From NCBI GenBank assembly GCA_964542875.1, contig CAZIWA010000003.1, positions 38,311 to 102,310 of the forward strand: DNA of 64,000 nucleotides, in the 5' to 3' direction. This DNA is from CAZGOM01 sp964542875. Lineage in GTDB: Bacteria; Planctomycetota; Phycisphaerae; Phycisphaerales; Phycisphaeraceae. Shown in pieces: positions 9,638 to 19,700 of the stretch (the first letter of the stretch is position 1; every line of letters begins with the position of its first letter). Both the position numbers and the translations under genes were made by a program. The notes under the pieces are model-generated. The model was given only the letters and a program-made list of their open reading frames with translations. It made no database searches and had not been told where the DNA came from.

Positions 9638-10189
9638 ATGACGACCCCGAGGTTCAAGGCAGGATATACGGCGGTGCTGGTGATCGACATTCAGGAAAAG
9701 CTGGTGCCTCACATGCATGACCCGCTTTCAGTGGTGGGAGGGGCCGGAAAGCTGATCGACGGCGCCAACGCGCTGAAGCTGCCTGTTCTGGTGACGGAGC
9801 AATACCGCAAAGGGCTGAACCAAACAGTGCCGGAACTGGCGGAAAAACTGACGGGCGCGGTGTGCAATCATGAGAAGATGAAGTTTTCCGCGTGCATTGA
9901 CCCGATTAAACAGGAACTGGCGAGGCTGGGCGTGCGCAGCGTGATCTTGTGTGGAATCGAGGCGCATGTGTGCGTGCTGCAGACGGCAATCGATTTGTGC
10001 GATCTTGGATACATCACGGGGGTTGCGGTGGATGCGATCGGGTCTCGCAGGAAGGTTGACCAGGAGGCTGCGGTGATGCGCATGATCCAGGCGGGGGTGC
10101 TGCCGACGACGGTGGAATCCGCATTGCTGGAGGTGGTGCATGAAGCGGGGACGCCGGCGTTTAAAGCTGTGCTGCCGATCATCCGGTGA
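9638..10189 (+). CDS. Isochorismatase-fold cysteine hydrolase
   Basis: A compact hydrolase of 183 residues. I chose the ATG at 9638 because CGGAG lies 6 nt upstream; an earlier in-frame ATG at 9572 would add 22 residues that are not family-like. The catalytic Asp is in VLVIDIQEK (Asp17), the Lys in the KMKFSAC segment (about residue 87) and the nucleophile Cys in GIEAHVCV (about residue 113), the expected D-K-C triad. Members hydrolyse isochorismate, nicotinamide or other amides; this short form resembles the ISOC1/YcaC-like hydrolases of undefined substrate. It is divergent from the flavin monooxygenase gene with a 105-nt intergenic gap. Confidence 0.85.
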   Translation: MTTPRFKAGYTAVLVIDIQEKLVPHMHDPLSVVGGAGKLIDGANALKLPVLVTEQYRKGLNQTVPELAEKLTGAVCNHEKMKFSACIDPIKQELARLGVRSVILCGIEAHVCVLQTAIDLCDLGYITGVAVDAIGSRRKVDQEAAVMRMIQAGVLPTTVESALLEVVHEAGTPAFKAVLPIIR

Positions 10190-10308
10190 GGGTGGAATTG
10201 TTTCTGCGGGGGCCTGGTGAGGTAGATTTTCCTCATCAGACATGCATCGATAGATTGCATCCTATGCTTGTCAGGTTTTCAGATCACGCTCTCTTTTAAA
10301 GGAATCCC

Positions 10309-10788
10309 ATGGACAGCGCCTATCTGTTTCACACCATTCGGGTCAATGTCGAATACGCGGGCATGCAGCTTAAAGATGTGCCGGATGAGAAGCTGGCGAC
10401 GCAGTTTGGTGATTTTGTGAATCACCCGGCATGGAGCCTGGGGCACCTGGCGGCGATCGCGGATTTTTCAGCCGCCAAGTTTGGCCGTAAGGGCGTGGTG
10501 GACCCGGCGTGGGGCGGGCTGTTCATGAAGCAAAAGCCGTCCCCGGACCGGTCGCTTTACCCCGGCAAGGACGTGCTGCTGAAAGCGGTTAAGGAATCGC
10601 ACGAGAATCTGATTGAAGGCGTGAAATCAGCGGACGAAGCGATGCTGCAAAAGCCTGTGGAAGGGTTCAACCATCCATGGTTTCCCAACCTGGGGTCGCT
10701 GGCGCACATGATCGTGCTGCACGATGCGAGCCACCTGGGACAGGTGACGGCTTGGCGGCGGTTGATGGGGTACCCGATCCTGTTTTAA
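10309..10788 (+). CDS. DinB-superfamily protein
   Basis: A four-helix-bundle protein of 159 residues. DinB/YfiT proteins usually bind a divalent metal through three His; candidates here are in NHPAWSLGHLA (about residues 43-53) and HDASHLGQVTAWRR (about residues 137-151). Many members are thiol-dependent transferases or DNA-damage-induced proteins, and this one cannot be assigned a reaction. The start has AAAGGA 7 nt upstream. It is cytoplasmic, with no signal peptide. Its stop lies only 8 nt from the stop of the convergent pseudopilin-like gene. Confidence 0.8.
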   Translation: MDSAYLFHTIRVNVEYAGMQLKDVPDEKLATQFGDFVNHPAWSLGHLAAIADFSAAKFGRKGVVDPAWGGLFMKQKPSPDRSLYPGKDVLLKAVKESHENLIEGVKSADEAMLQKPVEGFNHPWFPNLGSLAHMIVLHDASHLGQVTAWRRLMGYPILF

Positions 10789-10796
10789 GGATGGGT

Positions 10797-11585
10797 TTAC
10801 TGGTTAGACCAAAAGAGTGAACTGCCGGAAGTGGTGATGAGCGTCGTGCGGGAGGTGTAACGCACGCTGCCGTCGCACATGAGGGAGTTCCAGCCTTGCT
10901 GGTGGTTGGTGCGGGCAACGGGGGTGGAGCCGCCTTGGCCGACTTCCAGGTCATACCACATGGCGTTGGCGAGGGGGCGCACGCCCGAGTAGGGGGCGCG
11001 GAACATGGTGGGAGAGGTCCAGAATGAGGTGGTGAAGGCGACGCTGGCGCCATAGTCGGTGGCGCCGGTGGCTGCGGCGGGGGTTTCACCCATGAGAAGA
11101 ACCTGGGAGGCGGAGCGGATCTCGCGGTCGCGGAGACGGTCGTTGATGACCGGGCCGCCTGGGGTGCCCGAACCCGTGAAGGGGATGATGCCGCCGTTTA
11201 ACCCATAGGTGGGGCTCATGCCCTGGGCGGCGGAGACGATGGGCGGAATCCAGGGATTAGCAGGGCACCAGAGGACCTTGGGCCGGAACGTGGAGATCTT
11301 GTATTGGCCGAGGTAGTAATTGATGGCCACGACGTAGTTGCTGGCGGCTTCGGTGGGGAGCGTGCTCTGGTAGTTCCAGGCGTAGGGGTAACAGCCTTTG
11401 AAGTCGTTGTTGTAGCCGGTCATGGCGATGGCCAACTGGCGTTGGTTGGAGCCGCAGACGGTTTTATGGGCAGTCTCCCGGGCTTTTTTAAGGGACGGCA
11501 TCAGGAGTGCAAGCAGGACGGCGATGATGGCGATCGTGGCCAGGAGCTCAATGAGGGTGAAGGCGTATTGACGGGCTTTACGCAT
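10797..11585 (-). CDS. Stand-alone pseudopilin-like protein
   Basis: A protein of 262 residues starting MRKARQYAFTLIELLATIAI. The prepilin signal here has Ala instead of Gly before the Phe, a less usual cleavage residue. The start at 11585 places the signal at the N-terminus; the frame is open for 118 further codons upstream, but these look non-coding. The soluble part ends with LMCDGSVRYTS, the DG motif of planctomycete pseudopilins. It is convergent with the DinB gene and divergent from dnaE. It is probably exported and inserted in the inner membrane or a pseudopilus; no partner is evident. Confidence 0.78.
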   Translation of the reverse strand: MRKARQYAFTLIELLATIAIIAVLLALLMPSLKKARETAHKTVCGSNQRQLAIAMTGYNNDFKGCYPYAWNYQSTLPTEAASNYVVAINYYLGQYKISTFRPKVLWCPANPWIPPIVSAAQGMSPTYGLNGGIIPFTGSGTPGGPVINDRLRDREIRSASQVLLMGETPAAATGATDYGASVAFTTSFWTSPTMFRAPYSGVRPLANAMWYDLEVGQGGSTPVARTNHQQGWNSLMCDGSVRYTSRTTLITTSGSSLFWSNQ

Positions 11586-11653
11586 GGCGAAGTCATCCGG
11601 ATTGGGTGTGGAATTCAGACCAAGAAGCAGGACTTGAGCTCGGATTTTAAATG

Positions 11654-11682
11654 TTATGACTAAGTCTAGCGGGTGACTGCAA
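11654..11682 (-). promoter_or_regulatory. Possible sigma-70 promoter of the pseudopilin-like gene
   Basis: On the minus strand TTGCAG (11682-11677) and TCATAA (11659-11654) are 17 nt apart, about 70 nt upstream of the start at 11585. The -10 is imperfect. Confidence 0.4.
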
Positions 11683-11770
11683 AAGCACCAATACATATTT
11701 ATCGCCGAGGATGATCCACAACACGGATTGACCAGGTGATTCCACGCGTGGCGGGGATACAATTGCCTCC

Positions 11771-14700
11771 ATGGCCAACCATTACGCCCACCTGCATCTG
11801 CATTCGGACTATTCGCTTCTTGACGGCGGCAACGCGGTGGATGAGCTATGCAAGCGCGTGAAGGCGCTGGGGATGGACGCCGTGGCCGTGACGGACCATG
11901 GAAACCTCTTTGGCGCGGTGCAGTTTTACAACGCGGCAAAGGATGCTGGGATCAAGCCGATCCTGGGGATCGAAGCGTATGTCGCGCCAAAGGCGCGCAC
12001 GCTCAAGGAGAGCACTGGCGTGGCCGACGGCGGCTTTCACCTGGTGATGCTGGCGGAGAACAACACCGGCTGGGGAAACCTCCTAAAACTGTCGAGCGAT
12101 GCGTTCATCAACGGCTTTTACTACAAGCCCCGGATGGACAAGGAAACGCTGACCAAGTGGGCTGACGGCATCATCGCCATCAATGGGCATCTGGGGTCGT
12201 CCCTGGCGCATATCCTGCTTCGCTATCAGGCCACCAAAGACGCCAAGGTGTGGCAGGAAGCCATCGATGAAGCACGATGGCATGAAGCGACGTTCAAACC
12301 CAACGAAAAAGGCGAGCCGCGTTTTTATCTTGAGCTGCAGAAGCACGCCATCCCGGAGCAGGAGGCGCTTAACGAATACATCATGCGCCTGGCGAAGGAA
12401 ACCGGCATTCCCGTGGTGTGCGACAACGACTCGCACTACCTGATGGAAGACGACTGGGATGCGCACGACACGCTGTGCTGCATTTCCACAGGCAAGCTCA
12501 AGAGCGATACCGCCAGGCTGCATTACTCCAAGGACCTTTACGTCAAGAGCGCGGATCAGATGTCCGAGCTGTTCAAGGAAGTGCCCGAAGCGGTCGAGAA
12601 CTCCAAAAAGATCGCAGACCGATGCAATGTGTCGCTGAACTTCAAGGCCAACCATGCGCCGGTGGTGAAGCTGATGCGCGAGCCCTCCAAGCCCAGGAAA
12701 CCGCGGCCGGAGCTGGCGGGGATGGACCCCAGATGGATCATCGATACGCAGGAACCGGTGGGCTCCACGGAGTGGTTCAAAACGTATTGCTCGCAGTTTA
12801 AGCTGCTGCCGTTTGATGCGGTGAACGACAAGGAGATCAGCGCGGCGACGCTTAAGGAGCAGTGCGATGCGGCGCTGAAGGATCTTGCGGAAGCCGGCGC
12901 GGTGTGGCGCTACGGAGTGGAAGGGATTACCGATGACCACCGGGCGCGGCTCAACCGCGAACTGAAGGTGCTTTCCGACAAGAATATTTCGGCGTACTTC
13001 CTGATCGTGTGGGACTTCGTCAACGAGGCGCGCAGGCGCAACATCCCCGCGATCGCCCGTGGATCGGGCGTCGGCACCATGGCGGGTTATGTGCTGGGCC
13101 TCTCCAACGCGTGCCCGGTGAAGTACGGGCTGCTGTTTGAACGCTTCACGGACCCGGACCGGTCGGAATATCCCGATATCGATATCGACATCTGCCAGGA
13201 TGGGCGGCAGGAGATCATCGAATACGTGAAGCAGAAATATGGGCACGTGGCGCAGATCATCACCTTTGGAACGCTCAAGGCGCGCGCATGCATCCGAGAC
13301 GTGGGGCGAGTGCTGGGCATGCCGCTGCCGGACGTGGACAAGCTCTGCAAACTGGTGGGCGAAGGCCTGGACACCACGCTGGAAAAGGCGCTGGCGCAGG
13401 AGCCGGACCTCAAGAAGCTCTACAACGAAGACATGCTGGTGAAGAAGGTGCTGGACACCGGGCTGCGCCTGGAAGGCCTTTCGCGGCATGCCGGCGTGCA
13501 TGCCGCAGGCGTGGTGGTGGCCACGCGGCCGCTGGATGACATTGTGCCGCTTTACCGGCCTGCGAATACGGACATGATCGTGACGCAGTGGGAAGGGCCC
13601 ATCGTTGAGAAGGTGGGCCTGCTGAAGATGGACTTCCTGGGGCTGCGGACGCTTTCGATCATCGAGCGGGCCAAGAAGATCATCCGGGAGACATTAAAGC
13701 CGGATGTGATCAAAAAGACGGTCCATGAATCGCGCAAGGCGCAGGGGCTGCCGATCAGCGATGCCGATGTGCTGGACCTGGACCGGCTAAGCTTCGATGA
13801 CCCGAAAGTACTGGAGCTTTTCAAGCGCGGCGAAACCGCGGGCGTGTTCCAGTTTGAATCCGGCGGCATGCGCAATCTGCTTTTGTCCATGAAGCCTGAC
13901 CGGTTGGAAGACCTGATCGCGGCCAACGCGCTGTACCGGCCGGGGCCGATGGACCTGATCCCCTCGTACTGCGACCGGAAGCACAAGCGCGAGCCGGTGC
14001 CGAGCGTTCACTCCGTGGTGGATAAATACACGCAGGAAACGTACGGGATCATGGTGTATCAGGAGCAGGTGATGCAGGTGGTGCATGGGCTGGGCGGGAT
14101 TCCGCTTCGCGCGGCATACACGCTGATCAAGAACATCTCCAAGAAGAAGCAGAAAGAGATCGACGCGGTGCGCCCGCTGTTTGTGGAAGGCGCCAGCAAA
14201 CAGGGGCTGACCAAGGATCAAGCCGGGGAGCTGTTTGAGCTGATCCTGAAATTCGCCGGATACGGCTTCAACAAGAGCCACTCGACGGGGTACGCGATCG
14301 TGGCGTATCAGACGGGTTATCTCAAGACATATTTCCCTGCGCAGTACATGGCTGCGGTGCTGACGTTTGAAGCGGTCGACATCAAGAAAGTGACGGAGTA
14401 TCGGGAAGAATGCCGGAACGTGCTGCGGCCGGGATCGACGCCCAAGGCGCAGGTTCGCGGTGTGGAAGTGCGCCCACCTGACATCAATCTTTCGGACAGC
14501 AATTTCACGGTGGTGTTTGATAAGGGTGAGGCACGCGATCCCGACCATGGGCACATCCGATTCGGGCTCACCGCGGTCAAAGGCGTGGGCGAGAAGGCCG
14601 TGCAGGCGATTATGGATGTGCGCGCCAAGACGGGGCCGTTTAAGAGCATCTTCGACTTCTGTGAGCGCGCGCCGATGGGCGCGGTGAACCGGGCGACGAT

Positions 14701-15676
14701 CGAAGCGCTGGTGAAGTGCGGCGCGTTTGACGCCATTCACGGGCGCGAGGCGCGGAGCGCGGTGATCGAGGCGCTGGAATCGGCGATCCAAAACGGCCAG
14801 CGGCTGGCGGCGGATCGTGAATCGGGCCAGATGAATTTCTTTGAGTCACTAAGTGCGGCTCCGGCAGCGGCAGGCGTTGCCACCCCGGCACCCGCGGCGC
14901 AGCTTCCCAAGACCAAGGCGTGGACCAATGCAGAAGCCCTGGAATTGGAGAAAGCGGTCCTGGGTTTTTACGCATCAAGCCACCCCCTGGATGACCATCA
15001 GGCGGCCCTGGGCCGCTATGCGACCATCAGCGTGGCGGATGTCCACAAGCTGGAAGCAGGTGTGGAAGTGACCGTCGGCGGCATGCTTACCCGGGTGCGG
15101 ACGACGATCACCAAGTCCGGCAAAAACCCGGGGCAGAAGATGGCGATGCTGACCATCGAAGATAAATCGGGGTCGATCGATGGAGTGATTTTCTCCAAAG
15201 CGTATGCGATCGCAGCGCCGGTTTTGGAAGAAGGGAAGATTGTTTTCCTCAAGGCCAAGGTGGATAAGTCCCGCGAGACGCCCAACATCTTTGTTGAGGA
15301 GGTGACGCCCATCGAGCAGGCCGACGCACGCCTGGCACGGGCGATCCGGGTGAAGATCGACAACGTGGGAGAGACGCCCGACCTGGTGGGCCTCAAGCAG
15401 CTTTTTAAGACCGCACAGGCGCGCGGCGGCGAAGGCCTAGGTGTGATCCTGGAAGTTCGTCAGGACGGCAAGGTGGTGAGCCTGCGGCTTAACGACATCC
15501 GGGTGATGGCCCACACGGGCCTGGCGCAGAATGTGGGGCAATTGCTTGGCCGGCCCAATTGCGCAGAGCTTGTGGGTGCGGACAAAATCCCGATCAGTAA
15601 GAAGAGTGCGCCGGTCCAAGCGCCGCCTGCGCCCAAGCCGGCGGAGGTGCTGCTGGACGGGGCGGATGCAGCGTGA
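11771..15676 (+). CDS. dnaE: DNA polymerase III subunit alpha
   Basis: The replicative polymerase of 1301 residues, somewhat longer than the E. coli protein (1160). The PHP domain opens the protein with HLHLHSDYSLLDG and DHGNLFG, and its later metal ligands (CDNDSHYL) are present, so proofreading-type PHP residues look intact. The glycine-rich RGSGVGTMAGY segment and the catalytic aspartates in YPDIDIDIC (about residues 467-475) and LLKMDFLGLRTL (about 620) define the palm. YGFNKSHSTGYA marks the fingers, GVGEKAV (about 938) the helix-hairpin-helix, and TVGGMLTRVR (about 1100) the OB fold. No Shine-Dalgarno precedes the ATG; instead TACAAT ends 7 nt upstream, which might mean a leaderless transcript. 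Confidence 0.97.
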   Translation: MANHYAHLHLHSDYSLLDGGNAVDELCKRVKALGMDAVAVTDHGNLFGAVQFYNAAKDAGIKPILGIEAYVAPKARTLKESTGVADGGFHLVMLAENNTGWGNLLKLSSDAFINGFYYKPRMDKETLTKWADGIIAINGHLGSSLAHILLRYQATKDAKVWQEAIDEARWHEATFKPNEKGEPRFYLELQKHAIPEQEALNEYIMRLAKETGIPVVCDNDSHYLMEDDWDAHDTLCCISTGKLKSDTARLHYSKDLYVKSADQMSELFKEVPEAVENSKKIADRCNVSLNFKANHAPVVKLMREPSKPRKPRPELAGMDPRWIIDTQEPVGSTEWFKTYCSQFKLLPFDAVNDKEISAATLKEQCDAALKDLAEAGAVWRYGVEGITDDHRARLNRELKVLSDKNISAYFLIVWDFVNEARRRNIPAIARGSGVGTMAGYVLGLSNACPVKYGLLFERFTDPDRSEYPDIDIDICQDGRQEIIEYVKQKYGHVAQIITFGTLKARACIRDVGRVLGMPLPDVDKLCKLVGEGLDTTLEKALAQEPDLKKLYNEDMLVKKVLDTGLRLEGLSRHAGVHAAGVVVATRPLDDIVPLYRPANTDMIVTQWEGPIVEKVGLLKMDFLGLRTLSIIERAKKIIRETLKPDVIKKTVHESRKAQGLPISDADVLDLDRLSFDDPKVLELFKRGETAGVFQFESGGMRNLLLSMKPDRLEDLIAANALYRPGPMDLIPSYCDRKHKREPVPSVHSVVDKYTQETYGIMVYQEQVMQVVHGLGGIPLRAAYTLIKNISKKKQKEIDAVRPLFVEGASKQGLTKDQAGELFELILKFAGYGFNKSHSTGYAIVAYQTGYLKTYFPAQYMAAVLTFEAVDIKKVTEYREECRNVLRPGSTPKAQVRGVEVRPPDINLSDSNFTVVFDKGEARDPDHGHIRFGLTAVKGVGEKAVQAIMDVRAKTGPFKSIFDFCERAPMGAVNRATIEALVKCGAFDAIHGREARSAVIEALESAIQNGQRLAADRESGQMNFFESLSAAPAAAGVATPAPAAQLPKTKAWTNAEALELEKAVLGFYASSHPLDDHQAALGRYATISVADVHKLEAGVEVTVGGMLTRVRTTITKSGKNPGQKMAMLTIEDKSGSIDGVIFSKAYAIAAPVLEEGKIVFLKAKVDKSRETPNIFVEEVTPIEQADARLARAIRVKIDNVGETPDLVGLKQLFKTAQARGGEGLGVILEVRQDGKVVSLRLNDIRVMAHTGLAQNVGQLLGRPNCAELVGADKIPISKKSAPVQAPPAPKPAEVLLDGADAA

Positions 15677-15680
15677 CGGT

Positions 15681-16646
15681 TCAGCGTTCGTAGTATTCCC
15701 AGAGGTTGATGTTGGCGGTGCCGGCGTCGCCGTAGTAGGCGTAGCCGGAGTTGCCGTTGTTGACGGCATTGGTGGTGGCCCAGCCGGCTTGTTCGCTGAA
15801 GTAGACGTAAGGCTTTTTGCCGCCGATGTCTTTGGCGCCGAACTTGGCGGAGCCGTCATGGAACTGGATGTTGAGGCCGTTGCCGTGAGGGTCTGACATG
15901 CCGTTTCGCCAGCCGGCGTCGTAGACTTCCATATCGACGGCGGCGGCCCAATTGGGGCGCCAGTCGCTGACGCGCTTGAGGGCCGCTGCGGCGCCTTTGG
16001 CGGCGAGCACGCGGCCGTTGGCCCAGCCGCGGAAGGTGTAGTCGATCCTTGGGTAGGGCTGGCAATCCCAGTTGCCGGTGGTGGTGTAGCCAGGGTAGGG
16101 AATGGTGTCGCGCCGGGACAGGGAAAGGGTGGCGTTGCTGTACCAGAACAGTGAGCCGACCTCATAGGACTGGATGTAAGTCTTATTGCCTTGTGAGGGC
16201 CAGAGTGGGGAGTCGGGGCATTCAAAGAGTTTGCGATCCTGTTTGCCGCCTCGGGCCAGGGGTGGCACGTAGCCTTGCCAGAAAAAGAAGCCGTAATTGA
16301 CAGGGTAGACCCGGGTGCCGGGAAATTTAGAGGCCATGGGGCAGGTATCGCCGACTCCGCCGTTGCTGATGACGGCGATGGCGGAGCCCGTGTTGAAGGT
16401 GTTCAAGGCGAGCCGGTGGGGCGAGTTGGGCGTGGGGATCATGTCGGTGGAGTCAGCGGCGTACATGCCGAGCATCACGGCGTGCTGACGCATGTTGCCG
16501 GCGCAGAGGGCGATGCGCGCGACGACTTTGGATTGCGTAAGCGCTGGGACCAGGAATGACAGGAGAACCGCAGTGATGGCGATTACCACGAGCATTTCAA
16601 TGAGCGTGAAAGCCGAGCGATCCGTTGGACGGACGTATGAGCGCAT
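15681..16646 (-). CDS. Stand-alone pseudopilin-like protein
   Basis: A protein of 321 residues. Its leader MRSYVRPTDRSA precedes FTLIEMLVVIAITAVLL, a prepilin-type helix with Ala before the Phe. The soluble domain has several Trp and Tyr and a FHDGSAKFG segment near residue 266, the DG motif of planctomycete pseudopilins. It is convergent with dnaE, with only 4 nt between the stops. A GGGGG-rich ribosome-binding site precedes the start. Like the other three solitary pseudopilins it is far from a secretion ATPase or secretin gene. The role is unknown; a minor pseudopilin or surface-attached protein is likely. Confidence 0.78.
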   Translation of the reverse strand: MRSYVRPTDRSAFTLIEMLVVIAITAVLLSFLVPALTQSKVVARIALCAGNMRQHAVMLGMYAADSTDMIPTPNSPHRLALNTFNTGSAIAVISNGGVGDTCPMASKFPGTRVYPVNYGFFFWQGYVPPLARGGKQDRKLFECPDSPLWPSQGNKTYIQSYEVGSLFWYSNATLSLSRRDTIPYPGYTTTGNWDCQPYPRIDYTFRGWANGRVLAAKGAAAALKRVSDWRPNWAAAVDMEVYDAGWRNGMSDPHGNGLNIQFHDGSAKFGAKDIGGKKPYVYFSEQAGWATTNAVNNGNSGYAYYGDAGTANINLWEYYER

Positions 16647-16712
16647 GGAACCCCCTTATTCCTGTCCATTATTTGTAATGACATTAAAGGGGGAAGTCCA
16701 TGGAAATTTGCA

Positions 16713-16754
16713 GATGTAAAAGAAAACCGACCCGGTTTTGAGCCGGGTCGGTTT
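16713..16754 (-). terminator. Rho-independent terminator of the glycosidase-like gene
   Basis: AAACCGACCCGG and CCGGGTCGGTTT form a perfect 12-bp stem with a 7-nt loop, followed on the minus strand by TTTTCTTTT. It starts 24 nt after the stop at 16778. Confidence 0.85.
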
Positions 16755-16777
16755 CAGGATTGATTTTGGTTGAGGTG

Positions 16778-19700
16778 TTATTTGCGCAGGGTGATAAAGT
16801 CAGCGTCGGTCAGATCGATGGTGAAGGTGACGCTGCCATCTTTGTATTCAAAGGGCAGGTTCTTCTGGAGTTGGGTCGACCAGACTTTGCCGGGCTTGAA
16901 GGTGGACTTCACAGAGACCTTGAGGCCTGAGACCTTGCCGTCATCGTTCCAGTTGATGAGGGAGACCAGAGTGCCCTTTTCGTTTTCAGTGAGCAGTGAT
17001 TCCACGCGGGGCTCGGAGACGGTGACTTCGGGGGCGATGTCCTTGGTGTTGTCGATGCCGAGGCGGGCGAGCTTGGTGGACTTGGCGTCGACGTTGATGG
17101 GGGTGTAGAGGTTGAGGTAACCGCCGCGTGCGAAGGGAACGGGGCGTGTGGCGGCCTTGATGTTCGCCGAGCCGGGGAGGCCGGCGACGGCGTAGGCTTT
17201 GCCTTTGCCCAGCTCATTGACGGTGACGGCGGCGGAGCCGTCGGACCAGGTGCCGATGACCTTGGCGGAACCGGGGGTGAGCTTTTCGGTCATGGCCAGG
17301 GCTTCGAACTTATCACCGCTCATGGTGATGGAGTCGACGGGCTTCATCACCGGGAGCTCAAGGAGCGTGCGGTATTGGATTTCCCGCTTGGCCATATTGA
17401 TGCTCTTGAGGCCGAGCACTTCCAGGAGCGAGGTTTCGGGCTTGTTGAACTGGTTCTTGTGGCCCATGCCTGCGGAGGCGTAGAGCACGCCGCCGTTTTT
17501 CACCCATTCGCTGATCTTGGGAACGGCTTTGTTGTCGACCCATTCACCGGCGAAGTAGACGGTTTTGTAGTTCTTAAGGATGCCGTCCTTGATGTCGTCT
17601 TCGGTGATCAGGTCCACCTGCTGTTGTGCCTGGCGGAGGCTCAGATAGAGCATCTGGGCTTCTTTGCGGCAGAGTGTCTGCTGGAATTGGCTGCCGCTGA
17701 AATCCGCGGTGGCCTTGGCGGCGAAGGGATCGGACTTGGGATCTACGGGAAGGTGTTTCTCGTTGAAGTCCGTCGCCTTGGAGAGGACGACGGCCACCTT
17801 GGACTGGCGGCGCTTGCCGGAGACGGAGATGTCCTCGACTTCACCTGCGTCGTAGATGGATTCGTGGAGCACCTTAAAGACGTCGGGGTAAGCCCAGGAG
17901 ACGAAGTTTTCCGTGAAGGCTTCGGCGGGGCCGACCCAGAAGCTGTCGATGTCCGCCGAGCCGGAGCCGACGGCATAGACCATGCTCTTGCGCAGGTAGC
18001 CGGGGACCTGGCCGGGCGCATGGGGCATGACGTAGAAGTGGATGGGGGTGTTGTGGTACTTGGCACCGGCATGGGCGGTGGCGAACATCCAGGAAATGAT
18101 CTGAGGCGATTCGGGCACGCTGAAGATGTAGTCTTCGGTCCAGAAAGCGCTCATGCCCTTGTTCTTGAACATGTCGACCCACTGGAAGATGGGGCCGTAG
18201 TACTGGGGCGCGCCGTGGGGGGAGTAGTTTGCGCCGGTCCACACGTTGGGGCCAAAGGCTTTTTCAGCGGCCTTGGTGTTGAGGTTGAATTCCTCGAAGG
18301 CTTTCTTCTCGCTAAAGAGCGTGGAGTACCAGGTCAGCTCGGGAGACTTGGCGGTCTTGGGGTCCAACTCGATGGTAGCCTGTGCGGGGTCGGTGCCGCC
18401 CAGGTCTTTGGCGGTGAGGCCCTGGCTCGAGAGCCATGTGCGGAATTCGGCGATGTTCTCGGCCTTCTTGGCGTCGACGGCGCCGACGTGGATTTCATCG
18501 CCGAAGGAGACGATGCGGAAGTTTTCACGCTGCTGGGGGGTCAGGCCCTTGGCCAGGCCTTCGATGGCGGCGACGCCGAAGGCGTGCTGGTGGTAGCCAT
18601 CGCGCTTGAGGTGGTCGTAGGTGTCGGGGAGCAGGGTGTTATAGCCCAGCGCATCCTTGAACTGATCGACCCAGGATTGGTCTTTGGGGTTGGTGGCGCG
18701 GAAGGCGCCGTAGATGGCGAGGATCTGCGGCTTCTTGCCGCCGTTGGCTGTGCGCCATTGTGTTTTGGCGAGCTTGATGATTTCCTCGGCGTGCTGCCGG
18801 GAGGTTTTCACCACGGAATTCTTGTTCCACACAATGTCGATGGGGAGGATGATCGCTTCGCCGTTGGCGACGACCATGCGGCCGACGATGTCCTTGCCTT
18901 CCGGGTCGCGGGAGACTTCCACATCAAAATTGGGACGGGTGTTGGCATTCGCACCGGTGAGGGAGAGCCAGACGCCTTCTTCATGAGCCAGACGGCAGAT
19001 GGAGGCGATGTTGAACCAACTGCTCCACTGGCCGGGGGCCACCGCGGCGGCGGGGAAGGTGCCGGATTGGCCGCCGTACATGGGCTGCATGTGGCCGGCG
19101 GTGGTGCCGGTGACCTGGGTGGGGACGGTCAGGGTGTTCTTGAAGCGGGCATAGAGCTTGGTATTGGCGATGGCTTCAATCATAAACGGGCTGCCGGTGC
19201 CGTAGGGCTGGTAGCCTTTGAAGGTGTCCGCTTTTTCAGTGGTGAGCACGACAAAATCGATGAAGCGGTCGCCGGCGGGGGCGGGATTCTCGGTGGCGGT
19301 GATCCTGATTTGGGCTGTGCCGGCTGCGAGCTCCGCGGCCGCTGTGGGCGCTTCTGCGGCGTCATGGTCGACACCCCAGAACCACCAGACGGCGGGCTGA
19401 GGCTTGAGGCCGTAAGCTCCAAAGAAGCTGTAGAACTTGGGGGCCAGTTCCTTGCCGTAGTCATAGGTGAAAACGGTTTTGCCGTTCTGGATCACTTCGA
19501 TCTTGTGGGCGTAGTTGAAGTATGGGGGGGCCTGGTACTTGGACCAGACGCGGTAGGAGCCGGCGACGGGGATGTTGACGTCGAGGGTGGCGACTTTGCC
19601 GGCGGATTTGGGGTCAATGCCCAGGAGCCCGCCGTTGGAGACCCACATGCCGCCGTAGGTGTGGCTGGCGAGGGAGTGGTCTTGATGGGTGGCTTTCCAG

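Noticed and set aside
9533..9718. N-terminal extension of the flavin monooxygenase
   Set aside because: It would overlap the divergent hydrolase gene, and the Rossmann fold starts normally from the later ATG with a good ribosome-binding site.
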